Below are positions 7,598 through 15,934 of a DNA stretch of 48,783 nt, piece after piece. Under the pieces are notes generated by a model. That model did no database searches. It saw only the letters and a program-made list of their open reading frames with translations, and was not told the DNA's origin. Position numbers and translations under genes: made by a program. The DNA lies in contig JAZKDW010000038.1 of NCBI GenBank assembly GCA_040387375.1, positions 1 through 48,783 on the forward strand, written 5' to 3'. Positions within the stretch are counted from its first letter, which is position 1. Each line of letters begins with the position of its first letter. The stretch comes from JAZKDW01 sp040387375. Lineage in GTDB: Bacteria; Pseudomonadota; Gammaproteobacteria; Burkholderiales; Burkholderiaceae_D.

Positions 7598-8635
7598 ATG
7601 CAAATCATCCCCAAGCGATACCTGAAAGAGCGACACCGGGACCATTTCAACATGCTGCCGTTTCGCACGCAGCGGATATTCATCCTCATGCTCCTGCTGG
7701 CGATGCTGTGGATTCCGCAGCAGGCAAACAGTTATGTGCTGGGTCTTGTCCTCCAGGCCATGATCGCGGTGGTGGGCGCCATCGGTCTGAACTTCGTGGT
7801 CGGGTTTACCGGACAGGTGTCGATCGGACAGGCCGCTTACATGGCGATCGGCGCCTACGCCACCGCAGTCCTCACCGGGCCTTTCGGCGTCCCGTTTCTG
7901 GTGGCGCTCCCGATCGCCGGCCTGATCACGGCTGCGGCCTCGGTACTGGTAGGCTGGCCAACCTTGCGGCTGCGGGGTTTTTATCTTGCGATGGCGACGT
8001 TTGCGGTTCATTTCCTGGTGATCATCGCCATCAGCCGCTGGCAATTCGTCGGCGCGCAGACTGGGATGCAGGTCAATCGGCCGGCCTTCGCGACCGATGA
8101 TATCGCGTTCTACTACATGGTTTTTGCCATTGTCGTGGTGATGGTCCATGTCGCCTTCAATATCGAGCACAGCTTCCTCGGCCGGGCTTGGGGCGCCATC
8201 CGTGACCGCGACCTCGCGGCCGCGGCTGCAGGCATCTCGCTGGCCCGGTTCAAGCTGTGGGCCAATGCCTGGAGCGGATTTTATGTCGGCATTGCAGGCG
8301 GACTTTTTGCGGTCTTCCTCAGTTACATCAGCCCGGAAAACTTCCCCTTCTTCCTGACCGTCCAGTACCTCGGCATGCTGCTGGTGGGAGGAATGGGCAC
8401 GACGCTGGGCGGGATCTTCGGCGCCCTGTTCATGACGCTGATTCCGGAATTGGTGCGTTTCATGCCGGTGATTTTCGGCGTCAGTGAGTCAGTTTCACCG
8501 ACGCTGCTGGCCGATGTCCAACTCACTCTTTTCGGGGTAATCATCATTGGCACGCTGATCTTCGCGCCAAAGGGATTGTTCGGCCTGTGGGAGGACATCA
8601 AGCTGTATTTCCGAACCTGGCCATTCCGATACTGA
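7598..8635 (+). CDS. ABC transporter permease, LivM type
   Basis: A 345-residue membrane protein with the LivM signature GLNFVVGFTGQVSIGQAAYMAIGAYA (about 63-88) and the C-terminal GGMGTTLGGIFGA loop. About nine to ten hydrophobic segments are evident. The chosen start follows AGGAT with eight bases between. A second ATG 18 codons later (MLPFRTQ) is a possible alternative, since the first residues are charged and poorly conserved. Forms the heterodimeric channel with the LivH protein just upstream. Confidence 0.9.
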   Translation: MQIIPKRYLKERHRDHFNMLPFRTQRIFILMLLLAMLWIPQQANSYVLGLVLQAMIAVVGAIGLNFVVGFTGQVSIGQAAYMAIGAYATAVLTGPFGVPFLVALPIAGLITAAASVLVGWPTLRLRGFYLAMATFAVHFLVIIAISRWQFVGAQTGMQVNRPAFATDDIAFYYMVFAIVVVMVHVAFNIEHSFLGRAWGAIRDRDLAAAAAGISLARFKLWANAWSGFYVGIAGGLFAVFLSYISPENFPFFLTVQYLGMLLVGGMGTTLGGIFGALFMTLIPELVRFMPVIFGVSESVSPTLLADVQLTLFGVIIIGTLIFAPKGLFGLWEDIKLYFRTWPFRY

Positions 8636-8705
8636 AGAACAAGTTAGTCGATTTACCGTGGTGAATAAAATGCTCTGGAAAGAGCGCAAATAAAGGAGAT
8701 GCAAG

Positions 8706-9950
8706 ATGATGCAAACTAAAATGAAACAGCTGGCCGCGGCACTGGGAATCGTCCTCGGCCTGGCCACGCACCAGGCAGCAATGGCGCAGACCACGCCAGG
8801 TATTTCCAGCGACAACAGGATCTTGATCGGTGTGGTTGCGCCTCTTTCCGGGCCGGTTGCCTATGCCGGCCGCGCCACCATCGAATCGATGCGGATGTAC
8901 ATCGATTCCGTGAACAAGGAAGGCGGCGTGAATGGCCGCCAGATCAGGATGATCGCGGAAGACGACGGCTATGATCCGGGCAAGAGCGTTGCCGCGGTGC
9001 GCAAGCTGGTATCGGTAGACAAGGTCATGGCGATCGCACCGATTATCGGAACAGCGCCCATCCTGGCAGTGCGCGAATATCTCAATACCCAGAAAGTGGT
9101 CGCTTTTAATGGCAAGGCGGCGGACCCGTTCATTGGCAACTATCCTTATCTGTTCGGCCTCGGTACACCTTACGAAATTCAGGGAGCCATCGCTATTGAA
9201 TTCATTGCCAATGATCTCAACGCAAAGAAAAACGGCGACAGCATCTATGCGGTCGTTCCTGACGACGCTTTTGGGATTGCCCAGATCAAGGGCTTCGAGC
9301 CGGCAGCCAAGAATATGGGCGTCAAGCTGGCGGTGGAGAAGGTGCCGCGCAACGCGGATCAATACGGCAGCGTTGTCACCAACATCAAGCGCAGCGGCGC
9401 CAAATTTGTGATTACCGGTTCACCTCGCGCATCGACCGCGGCGCTGATGCGGGAAGCAGAGGCACAGAACCTGGACGTCACATTCGTCAGTCCGAATGGC
9501 GCGGTAACGGAAGCAGCGATCTTCGACCTGGCCGGTAAAAAATATGCTGAACGCTACTATGGCGTACACAGCGTGAGCCAGTGGGAAGACGAGAGCGACC
9601 CTCTGATCAAGTGGGCGCGTGACCGCTTCCGGGCCGAGGGAAAAACAGACGTGCTGAAGGAGAAAAACTTTTTCTACGTTTGGGGCCTGATCGTTGCCAA
9701 GACAGTCGTCGAAGGCATGAGGCAGGCCGGTCCGGATATCACCCGGGAAAAACTGGACGTGGCCCTCAAGAACCTGGACAAGTATGACCTGGGTGGCGGC
9801 ATCGCGCCGGTGACGTACAAGGGCCAGCGCATGCTGATCCCTGGCACGACGGCACGCGTTTCCAAGGGTGTACTGGTAGACGGCGTATTGAGCCTGAAAC
9901 CCGCGACCCCTCAGCGCGCAGCCCGCACCGTCATCACCTTGGGCCAGTAA
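8706..9950 (+). CDS. ABC transporter substrate-binding protein, LivK type
   Basis: A 414-residue periplasmic protein. The first 28 residues form a Sec signal peptide ending AAMAQ, with cleavage likely after AMA. The mature protein has the type-1 periplasmic-binding fold, with ILIGVVAPLSGPVAYAGR at its start and NKEGGVNGRQIRMIAEDDGYDP characteristic of HAAT receptors. The start follows AAAGGAGATGCAAG. It would deliver the ligand to the LivHM channel. A hairpin at 9960-10000 follows the gene. Receptors of this family in aromatic degraders often bind aromatic or cyclic acids, but the ligand here is unknown. Confidence 0.92.
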   Translation: MMQTKMKQLAAALGIVLGLATHQAAMAQTTPGISSDNRILIGVVAPLSGPVAYAGRATIESMRMYIDSVNKEGGVNGRQIRMIAEDDGYDPGKSVAAVRKLVSVDKVMAIAPIIGTAPILAVREYLNTQKVVAFNGKAADPFIGNYPYLFGLGTPYEIQGAIAIEFIANDLNAKKNGDSIYAVVPDDAFGIAQIKGFEPAAKNMGVKLAVEKVPRNADQYGSVVTNIKRSGAKFVITGSPRASTAALMREAEAQNLDVTFVSPNGAVTEAAIFDLAGKKYAERYYGVHSVSQWEDESDPLIKWARDRFRAEGKTDVLKEKNFFYVWGLIVAKTVVEGMRQAGPDITREKLDVALKNLDKYDLGGGIAPVTYKGQRMLIPGTTARVSKGVLVDGVLSLKPATPQRAARTVITLGQ

Positions 9951-9959
9951 CAGGCTTGC

Positions 9960-10000
9960 CGCGTCCGGACGAAAAAGAGCCTGCCTTTCGTCCGGGCGCG
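9960..10000 (+). terminator. Stable hairpin after livK, possible attenuator
   Basis: A 15-bp stem (9960-9974 with 9986-10000, one G-U pair) and an 11-base loop lie just after the receptor gene. There is no run of T behind the stem, so it is more likely an mRNA-stabilising or partial terminator between livK and the second synthetase at 10033 than a full intrinsic terminator. Confidence 0.45.
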
Positions 10001-10032
10001 CAAGCGCCCGATCGAATCAACCGGGGCTTTGC

Positions 10033-11550
10033 ATGGGCCTGAGAGACTTTACCCTGTACGACGTCATCTCCCGAAACCGGCGCACCGCGCCCGGGCGCAC
10101 CGCCTTTGTCACCGAGGGCGAGCGCATCACGCACGCAGAGTATGCGGCGCGCGTGGACTGTCTTGCCAGCGGACTGCTGCAGGCCGGCCTCCGGTCCGGC
10201 GAGCGCATCGGCGTCCTGTCTGAAAACTGTCTGGAGTACGTGCTGCTCTATGGCGCAGTCGCGCGCATCGGCGCGATACTGGTGCCGATGAACTGGCGCG
10301 CGAGCGCCGACGAAATTGCATACGCGATCACCGATACCAAACCGCGGCTGCTGGTAGCCGGCGACAACCATGTGGAGCTGATCGATTCGATGCGCGACCG
10401 GCTGCCCTTCGTGGACCGGTTTTTCTCATTAGGTAATACTCCCCTGCCCTTCGAATCGTTTGCGCGCCTGATGGCGTGCGGCACCGATGTGCCGGCGGCG
10501 GCGGTGACAGCCGATGCACCCTACCTGATTTTGCATACGGCCGCCGTCGACGGCCGGCCGCGCGGCGCCGTGCTCACCCACGGCAGCATGATCGCCGGCA
10601 GCATGCAGCTGATCCACCATTGGCGGCTCAATCAAACCGATGTCAATTTATGCATGCTGCCGCTGTTCCATGTGGCCGGCCTCGGTGCGCTGCTGGCGAC
10701 GCAGCAAGCCGGCGGCGCCTCGGTCTTGCTGCCGCGATTCGATGCGGAAGTGGCCGTCGGTTTCATTCGGCGCGATCGCGTCACGCTGACCGGCGTGTTT
10801 CCGCCGATGCTCTCCAGGTTGCTCGACAGCGCGGCCGGCTCGCCTGCGGACCTGGCTTCCCTGAGAACCTTGTCGGGCCTCGATACGCCGGAGACGATTG
10901 CACGATTCGAGACGACGTGTCCCGATGCGCGTTTCTGGGTTGGCTACGGCCAGTCGGAGGTGTCAGGCTATGTCGCGCTGGGACAGTTCCGCGACCGGCC
11001 GGGATCGGTCGGCCTGCCGACACTGCACAGCCATGTCGCCGTACTCGACGAGTCCGGCCATGAACTGCCGCCGGGCGTATCCGGCGAAATCGCCATCCGG
11101 GGGCCAAATGTCTTCGACAGCTACTGGAATCTGCCCGCGGAGACAGCTGAAACGCATCGTCACGGCTGGCATCACTCGGGCGACCTGGGCCGCTTCGATG
11201 AAGATGGTTACCTGTGGTTCGAGAGACGTTCACCCGCGAAGGAGCTGATCAAGCCCGGCGGCGAAAACGTCTATCCGGCGGAAGTCGAACGGGTTTTACG
11301 TCAACATCCTGCGATTGCCGAAGCCGTGGTGATCGGCGTTCCGGATCCCGAATGGGGGGAAGCGATCAAGGCGGTTTGTGTACTGCGGCCAAACCATGCT
11401 GTTGACGAACAGCTTGTGATCGAATTTGTTGCAGCACGACTTGCACGGCTCAAGAAGCCGCGTCATGTCGTTTTTGTAGACCAGTTGCCGGTCACGGCGG
11501 ATGGCACGATAGACCGCGCCGGGGTCAAGGCGATGCATGGCGTAGCCTGA
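10033..11550 (+). CDS. Acyl-CoA synthetase-like protein with altered catalytic motifs
   Basis: A 505-residue ANL-family protein. The fold is clear from the N-terminal VISRNRRTAPGRTAFV, YGQSEVSGY (about residue 309), HSGDLGRFDEDGYLWFERR (about 381) and KPGGENVYPAEVE (about 408). Two key motifs deviate. The phosphate-binding loop reads LHTAAVDGRPRG (about 168) instead of YTSGTTGxPKG, and the C-terminal catalytic Lys (GK) is replaced by Thr (ADGTIDR, about 493). Adenylation may be weak or lost. It follows livK by 82 bp with a hairpin between. It could be a specialised ligase, a CoA-transferring half-enzyme or a regulatory pseudo-enzyme. Confidence 0.85.
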   Translation: MGLRDFTLYDVISRNRRTAPGRTAFVTEGERITHAEYAARVDCLASGLLQAGLRSGERIGVLSENCLEYVLLYGAVARIGAILVPMNWRASADEIAYAITDTKPRLLVAGDNHVELIDSMRDRLPFVDRFFSLGNTPLPFESFARLMACGTDVPAAAVTADAPYLILHTAAVDGRPRGAVLTHGSMIAGSMQLIHHWRLNQTDVNLCMLPLFHVAGLGALLATQQAGGASVLLPRFDAEVAVGFIRRDRVTLTGVFPPMLSRLLDSAAGSPADLASLRTLSGLDTPETIARFETTCPDARFWVGYGQSEVSGYVALGQFRDRPGSVGLPTLHSHVAVLDESGHELPPGVSGEIAIRGPNVFDSYWNLPAETAETHRHGWHHSGDLGRFDEDGYLWFERRSPAKELIKPGGENVYPAEVERVLRQHPAIAEAVVIGVPDPEWGEAIKAVCVLRPNHAVDEQLVIEFVAARLARLKKPRHVVFVDQLPVTADGTIDRAGVKAMHGVA

Positions 11551-11596
11551 ATGCCAGGATCGTCATTACAAGCTTGCACGCCTGCCATCCCGCCGC

Positions 11597-12649
11597 TCAG
11601 GGAACCATAACTACCCGGCCGATCAAACGGCGCGCCTCCAGGTCATCAATGATGGCGTTGATTTCGCTCATCGGCCTGGTCGCCACCGGTATTGCAGGCA
11701 GGCGTCCTTCCTCGGCGAACTGCAGCAGGGTTTTCAATTCATCCAGCGTACCGACATGGGAACCGCGGATAGTGAGGTTGCGCGGCGACAGCAAGGCGAG
11801 AGGAATCTCGACACTGCCGCCCATCATGCCGACGACGACAATGACGGTGCCCTTGACCGCGACCGCCAGCGCCAGCTCCGCGGTTTGCCGCGAACCGACA
11901 AAATCGATCACGCCGCGGATCGGCCCGCCGGCGGCAAGCTTCAGCGCCACGGCAGCGTCGTCGGTGCGCGAGTCGAAGACCACATGCGCGCCTTGCTGCG
12001 TGGCCGCTTCGAGTTTGGCCAGATCGAGATCGGCGACCACCAGCCGCGCATCCGTTACCAGCGGCGCGATCGCAATCGCCGCCAGGCCCAGGCCACCGGC
12101 GCCGATGATCAGCAAACGATCGGTGGATGACATGCGCGGCATCTTCTTGAGGGCGCCGTAGGCAGTCAGCCCCGAACAGGCAAACGTGGCGGCGAGCTTG
12201 AGGTCGACATTGCCGGCCGGGACCACATAGCGGCCCTTGGGCACCAGCACGTATTCGCTGAAGCCGCCGTCAGTCCGCGTTCCCAGGCTGCGCTGGGCCT
12301 CGCAGTCGGTGTCGCGTTCCTCGAGGCAGTGCGAACAGGTGCCGCAGCCTATCCAGGGGTAAACCACGACCGGGGTGCCGGGCGCCGGCCCGGTCGCCTG
12401 CGGGCCAAGCGCCGCGACGGTGCCGGCCATTTCATGGCCCATCGTCAGCGGCAGCTTCGAACCGAACTGCTCGGCAGTCAGGCGGCGCCCACCGCCGAGG
12501 TCGAAGTAGCCATCGCGAATATGCACATCGCTGTGGCACACTCCGGCGGCTTCGATTTTTACCAGCACTTCTTCACCTTGCGGCACCGGCTTTTCGCGCA
12601 GACGCAACTGCAGCGGCTTGCCCCATTCGACGAGTTGATAGCTGTTCAT
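11597..12649 (-). CDS. Zinc-dependent alcohol dehydrogenase (MDR family)
   Basis: A 350-residue medium-chain dehydrogenase. The catalytic zinc ligands are in AAGVCHSDVH (Cys about 38) and GHEMAG (His about 73). The structural-zinc cysteines are in GCGTCSHCLEERDTDC (about 98-113). The Rossmann motif is GAGGLGLAA (about 181), and VVADLD ends in Asp, which favours NAD+ over NADP+. The start MNSYQLVEWGKPL is typical of alcohol dehydrogenases found in aromatic and cyclic alcohol degraders. It lies 102 bp downstream of the aldehyde dehydrogenase, so the pair probably oxidises a primary alcohol through the aldehyde to an acid. No other function is suggested. Confidence 0.92.
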   Translation of the reverse strand: MNSYQLVEWGKPLQLRLREKPVPQGEEVLVKIEAAGVCHSDVHIRDGYFDLGGGRRLTAEQFGSKLPLTMGHEMAGTVAALGPQATGPAPGTPVVVYPWIGCGTCSHCLEERDTDCEAQRSLGTRTDGGFSEYVLVPKGRYVVPAGNVDLKLAATFACSGLTAYGALKKMPRMSSTDRLLIIGAGGLGLAAIAIAPLVTDARLVVADLDLAKLEAATQQGAHVVFDSRTDDAAVALKLAAGGPIRGVIDFVGSRQTAELALAVAVKGTVIVVVGMMGGSVEIPLALLSPRNLTIRGSHVGTLDELKTLLQFAEEGRLPAIPVATRPMSEINAIIDDLEARRLIGRVVMVP

Positions 12650-12751
12650 GGTTGATCCCTATTACGATGCGAAGCGAAATTGGAAAAAGAAAGCTTGCGC
12701 GCGCCGATGACGTCGTCACCCGCGCGCTGGCGCGGCCGGATGCGTGTGATG

Positions 12752-14257
12752 TCAGTCGGTCTTCATCACAACCGACTTGGTATTAAGGTAGTGGTCGAGA
12801 TGTTCGGTGCCCGACTCGCGCCCGTATCCGCTCATCTTGTAGCCGCCAAAGGGAACCGCCGGATCGATCTGCATGTAGCAGTTGACCCATACGGTGCCGG
12901 CGCGAATGGCGGCCGCGATCCGGTGCGCCTTGCCGACATCGCGCGTCCAGACGCCGGCGCCCAATCCATACTGCGTGTTGTTGGCGCGGCGGATCACCTC
13001 GTCGATATCGTCGAACGGCATGGCGCTGATGACCGGGCCGAAGATTTCCTCGCGCACGATCTGCATGTCGTCTCTGACATCGGAAAATACCGTGGGTTGC
13101 ACGAAACACCCCTTGCCCAAGGCGCCGCTCTCGGCGCGCGCGCCGCCGGTGAGCGGTGTTGCGCCCTCCTTGATGCCGCTGTTGATGTAGCCCATCACGC
13201 GGTCGAGCTGCAGGCTGGAGGCCAGCGGCCCGAGTTGCGTCGCACGATCCAGCGGCGAGCCGATCTTCAGCTGCCTGCCGACATCCGCCACGCGGTGCAC
13301 AAACTCGTCGTAGATCTTGCGTTCGACGAACAGGCGGCTGCCGGCGACACATATCTGCCCGCTGTTGGTGAATACCGCGTTGGCCGCGCCGGCGACCGCC
13401 GCATCCAGATCGGCATCGGCAAAAACGATATCGGGCGACTTGCCGCCCAGCTCGAGCGACAGGCGCTTGAGATTGCCGGCCGAGGCGCGGACAATGGCCT
13501 GTCCGGTTGCCGTCGATCCGGTGAAGCCGACCTTGTCGACGCCGGGATGTGATGCCAATGCGGCGCCGACCGCGCCGGCGCCGGTGACGACATTCAATAC
13601 GCCTGGCGGAAATCCGGCTTCTTCGACCAGCTCGGCCAGCCGCAACGGCGACAGGCTGGCCTGTTCCGACGGCTTGAGCACGATGGTGCAGCCGGTCGCC
13701 AGCGCCGGCGCCACTTTCCAGACTGCCTGGCTGAGCGGGCCGTTCCACGGCACGATGGCGCCGACCACACCTACCGGTTCCTTCACCGTGTAGGACAGGA
13801 TTGCGCCGGGCAATGAATTCTCTATGGTCTGTCCATGAATGGCCGTGGCCAGGCCGGCGTAAAAACGGATCATGCCCACCACTCGCTGCCTGCCTGCGCT
13901 GCTGCGTGAAATCGGCATGCCCATCTCCAGCGTATCGAGCATCGCGAATTCATCGTAGTGCTGGTCAACCAGATCGGCCAGACGCAGCAGCAAGCGCTGC
14001 CGTTCAAACGGTTTTGTCTTTCCCCATGGGCCTTCAAACGCTTTTCGTGCAGCGGCTACCGCGGCATCGATGTCGGTGGCGTCACCCTCGGCGATGTGCG
14101 CCAGCAGATCGCCGGTGGCTGGATCGGTGCTGGCGAAGGATTTTCCGGACGCGGCCGGCACCCACTGGCCACCTATCAATAGCCGCTTTTCTGCAAGGGA
14201 CTCGATGAAACGCGGGCGTGACGTGGAGGGGTCAGACGAAACTTGGGAAGCGGTCAT
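12752..14257 (-). CDS. Aldehyde dehydrogenase (NAD(P)+-dependent)
   Basis: A 501-residue enzyme of standard length. The NAD-binding FTGSTATGQAI (about residue 236), catalytic Glu in LELGGKSPDIVFADAD (about 262) and catalytic Cys in NSGQICVAGSR (about 296) are all present. The closing KMSGYGRESGTEHLDHYLNTKSV is that of betaine/aromatic aldehyde dehydrogenases. First large gene of the leftward operon with the zinc alcohol dehydrogenase. It is transcribed from the divergent region whose repeats and promoters lie at 14518-14661. Confidence 0.93.
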   Translation of the reverse strand: MTASQVSSDPSTSRPRFIESLAEKRLLIGGQWVPAASGKSFASTDPATGDLLAHIAEGDATDIDAAVAAARKAFEGPWGKTKPFERQRLLLRLADLVDQHYDEFAMLDTLEMGMPISRSSAGRQRVVGMIRFYAGLATAIHGQTIENSLPGAILSYTVKEPVGVVGAIVPWNGPLSQAVWKVAPALATGCTIVLKPSEQASLSPLRLAELVEEAGFPPGVLNVVTGAGAVGAALASHPGVDKVGFTGSTATGQAIVRASAGNLKRLSLELGGKSPDIVFADADLDAAVAGAANAVFTNSGQICVAGSRLFVERKIYDEFVHRVADVGRQLKIGSPLDRATQLGPLASSLQLDRVMGYINSGIKEGATPLTGGARAESGALGKGCFVQPTVFSDVRDDMQIVREEIFGPVISAMPFDDIDEVIRRANNTQYGLGAGVWTRDVGKAHRIAAAIRAGTVWVNCYMQIDPAVPFGGYKMSGYGRESGTEHLDHYLNTKSVVMKTD

Positions 14258-14336
14258 GTTGGTCTCAATGGTTAGTATGGGGATGGCCTGATGTTCGAGG
14301 TGTCGCCAGCCACGGCCGCTTTCGTGGTTTGCACCA

Positions 14337-14447
14337 TCAGCCGGCGAAAAGGCGGATGATCAGCCGCCCGCATGGCGGCGTAAGCGGAAAGGGAGAAAGG
14401 TTCGGCCCACTGGCAGCCGGACGGCGGCGCCTGCGCAAATAGACCAT
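14337..14447 (-). CDS. Possible 36-residue Arg-rich small ORF
   Basis: Begins MVYLRRRRR and is preceded by AGGAGA with six bases to the ATG (minus strand, SD at 14452-14457). It lies in the 5' leader of the aldehyde dehydrogenase operon, ending 80 bp before that gene. It resembles no family I know. The Pro/Gly-rich middle lies over GC-rich repeat-like DNA, so it could also be non-coding leader with a fortuitous ribosome site. Confidence 0.3.
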   Translation of the reverse strand: MVYLRRRRRPAASGPNLSPFPLTPPCGRLIIRLFAG

Positions 14448-14517
14448 GAAGTCTCCTCTATTATTTTTCATTCGAAGCCTGGCCGATCGTTCGCTAATAT
14501 CACGACAGGTACGCAGG

Positions 14518-14546
14518 ATACTAGTACGCCCCTTTTCCAAATACAA
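14518..14546 (-). promoter_or_regulatory. Leftward promoter candidate for the aldehyde/alcohol dehydrogenase operon
   Basis: On the minus strand TTGTAT (plus 14541-14546) and TAGTAT (plus 14518-14523) are separated by 17 bases. The -35 overlaps the outer end of the left arm of the mirrored repeat. Both hexamers are weak, as expected for a promoter needing an activator. Confidence 0.4.
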
Positions 14547-14636
14547 ATCAAATAATCTGAATCATTATTCAATTTTCCGGGATGCAGAAATCGAAGCTTC
14601 ATAAAACTGAACAATGAATAAGATTATTTGATTTGT
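14543..14636. repeat. 34-bp mirrored inverted repeat (likely paired regulator sites)
   Basis: The left arm 14543-14576 and the right arm 14603-14636 are reverse complements at 30 of 34 positions, including a perfect outer 16 bp (ACAAATCAAATAATCT). The loop is 26 bp. Each arm contains an inner dyad: ATAAT-N7-ATTAT at 14552-14568, and the matching ATAAT-N7-ATTGT in the other arm. Each outer end touches the -35 of a diverging promoter. That is the arrangement of two copies of one activator site, one per promoter. The LysR protein at 19612-20502 is a candidate binder by proximity only. Confidence 0.65.
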
Positions 14637-14661
14637 CGCGGCTTCAAAATGCCCCTATCAT
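14633..14661 (+). promoter_or_regulatory. Rightward promoter candidate for the Bug-receptor operon
   Basis: TTGTCG (14633-14638), a 17-bp spacer and TATCAT (14656-14661). The -35 overlaps the outer end of the right repeat arm, a mirror image of the leftward promoter. Confidence 0.5.
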
Positions 14662-14883
14662 TTGCGCGATACTGCGTCTTGAAAAAGGGCACGCATTTTC
14701 TGATGGCACTGGCCTCGTTTGCGCGGGCGCAGAACTGTTCGGACCTCTTGTCGTCCGGTTCCCCTATTCTGAACGCACGTTCGGCTGGTTGAACTGCCCT
14801 GCCAGGTTCCGCAACGGCTTCTGCATGCTTTCCGGACAACAGCCGACATCAATTAAAAATAGCAAGAGACAAAGGAGCATCGC

Positions 14884-15846
14884 ATGTCGACACATCGGAT
14901 CAGTCGCCTGGTTACCTCAGTAGTTCTGGCCGCCTCGGCTACCACGCTGTTCGCACAGGATTTCCCATCCCGTCCCATTACCCTGGTTGCTCCCTATCCC
15001 GCCGGCAGCGCAACGGATAACGTGGCCCGCCCTCTCGCCCAGGCCTTGCAGGAGATTCTTGGACAACCGGTGGTCGTGGACAACCGTGCAGGGGCGCAAG
15101 GCGTGATCGGCGCCGACCACGTCGCGCGCAGCAAGCCGGACGGCTACACGCTGCTGATTGCTTCCACCACGATGTTCGCCGGCACCAGCCTGGTCAAGAG
15201 CCTTCCTTACGATCCGATCAAGAGTTTCCAGCCGATCTCCGGCATCGGCTCGACCTCGATGATGTTCATGGTGAAGGAAGATTCGCCGATCAAGTCGATT
15301 GCCGACCTCGTGCAAGCCGCCAAGGCGAAAGGCGCCCCCATCACCATCGGCTTTGGCGCCGCCAGCGCGCAGGTGGTGCTGGCGATGTTTACCACCACGA
15401 CCAGCGGCAATGTCACGCCGACCAGCTATCGCGGCACACCGCAGGCGCTGAACGACCTATCCGGCGGACACATAGCCGCCGCCGTGGTCGATATCGGCAA
15501 CGGCGTCGCTCAGATGAAGGGGGGCCGCTTGCGCGGGCTTGCCATTTCCGCGAAAACACGCAGTGCGGCGGCGCCGAACGTGCCGATCCTGGCGGAAGCG
15601 CTGCCCGGCGCCGTGCTGGAAACCGTCATCGCGGTCGTCGGCCCGGCCGGCATGCCGCCCGCGGTGGTCGAGCGCCTTGATCGTACGATTCATGCCGCGC
15701 TTGCCAGGCCCGATCTCAAGGCGCGTTTTGCCGCCACGACCACCGAGGTCGCGCCGCTGTCGACCAATGCGCTGACACAGTTGCTGACGACGGACCTTCC
15801 CAAGTGGCATACGCTGATCAAGGCTGCCGGCATCGAGCCGCAGTAA
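14884..15846 (+). CDS. Bug-family tripartite tricarboxylate receptor (TctC-like) periplasmic protein
   Basis: A 320-residue solute receptor. The signal peptide covers about residues 1-25, ending LFAQ. The mature start DFPSRPITLVAPYPAGSATDNVAR and the VVDNRAGAQGVIGADHVARSKPDGYTLL block are diagnostic of the Bug family, highly expanded in Burkholderiales. No TctA/TctB membrane genes are nearby, which is common for Bug orphans. These proteins bind carboxylates and may act as sensors or feed a distant transporter. The start follows AAAGGAGCATCGC. A strong hairpin follows the gene and may set its higher expression over the enzymes downstream. Confidence 0.93.
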   Translation: MSTHRISRLVTSVVLAASATTLFAQDFPSRPITLVAPYPAGSATDNVARPLAQALQEILGQPVVVDNRAGAQGVIGADHVARSKPDGYTLLIASTTMFAGTSLVKSLPYDPIKSFQPISGIGSTSMMFMVKEDSPIKSIADLVQAAKAKGAPITIGFGAASAQVVLAMFTTTTSGNVTPTSYRGTPQALNDLSGGHIAAAVVDIGNGVAQMKGGRLRGLAISAKTRSAAAPNVPILAEALPGAVLETVIAVVGPAGMPPAVVERLDRTIHAALARPDLKARFAATTTEVAPLSTNALTQLLTTDLPKWHTLIKAAGIEPQ

Positions 15847-15854
15847 GACACTCC

Positions 15855-15888
15855 CGGACGCTGGCAAGTCTGAACCTGCCAGCGTCCG
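15855..15888 (+). terminator. Perfect 12-bp hairpin after the Bug receptor gene
   Basis: The CGGACGCTGGCA arm (15855-15866) pairs perfectly with 15877-15888 across a 10-base loop, eight bases after the stop. No T-run follows, so partial termination or 3'-end protection of the receptor mRNA is more likely than full termination. The operon probably continues into the amidohydrolase. Confidence 0.5.
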
Positions 15889-15934
15889 AAAACGCGTACC
15901 ATCCCTCCTGACCCTCCACAACGCCACTCATCCC

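Larger units (their letters stand above)
14448..14883. other. Divergent regulatory region between the aldehyde dehydrogenase and Bug-receptor operons
   Basis: About 435 bp without a convincing gene. It contains the mirrored 34-bp repeat (14543-14636) and a promoter on each side. From 14662 to 14883 lies an untranslated leader of the Bug operon of unusual length, in which I see no riboswitch. The Bug gene's ribosome site is AAAGGAG at 14871-14877. Confidence 0.55.

Noticed and set aside
12680..13552. 290-codon plus-strand frame opposite the aldehyde dehydrogenase
   Set aside because: The real gene with catalytic Cys and Glu is on the minus strand. The antisense frame has no family signature.
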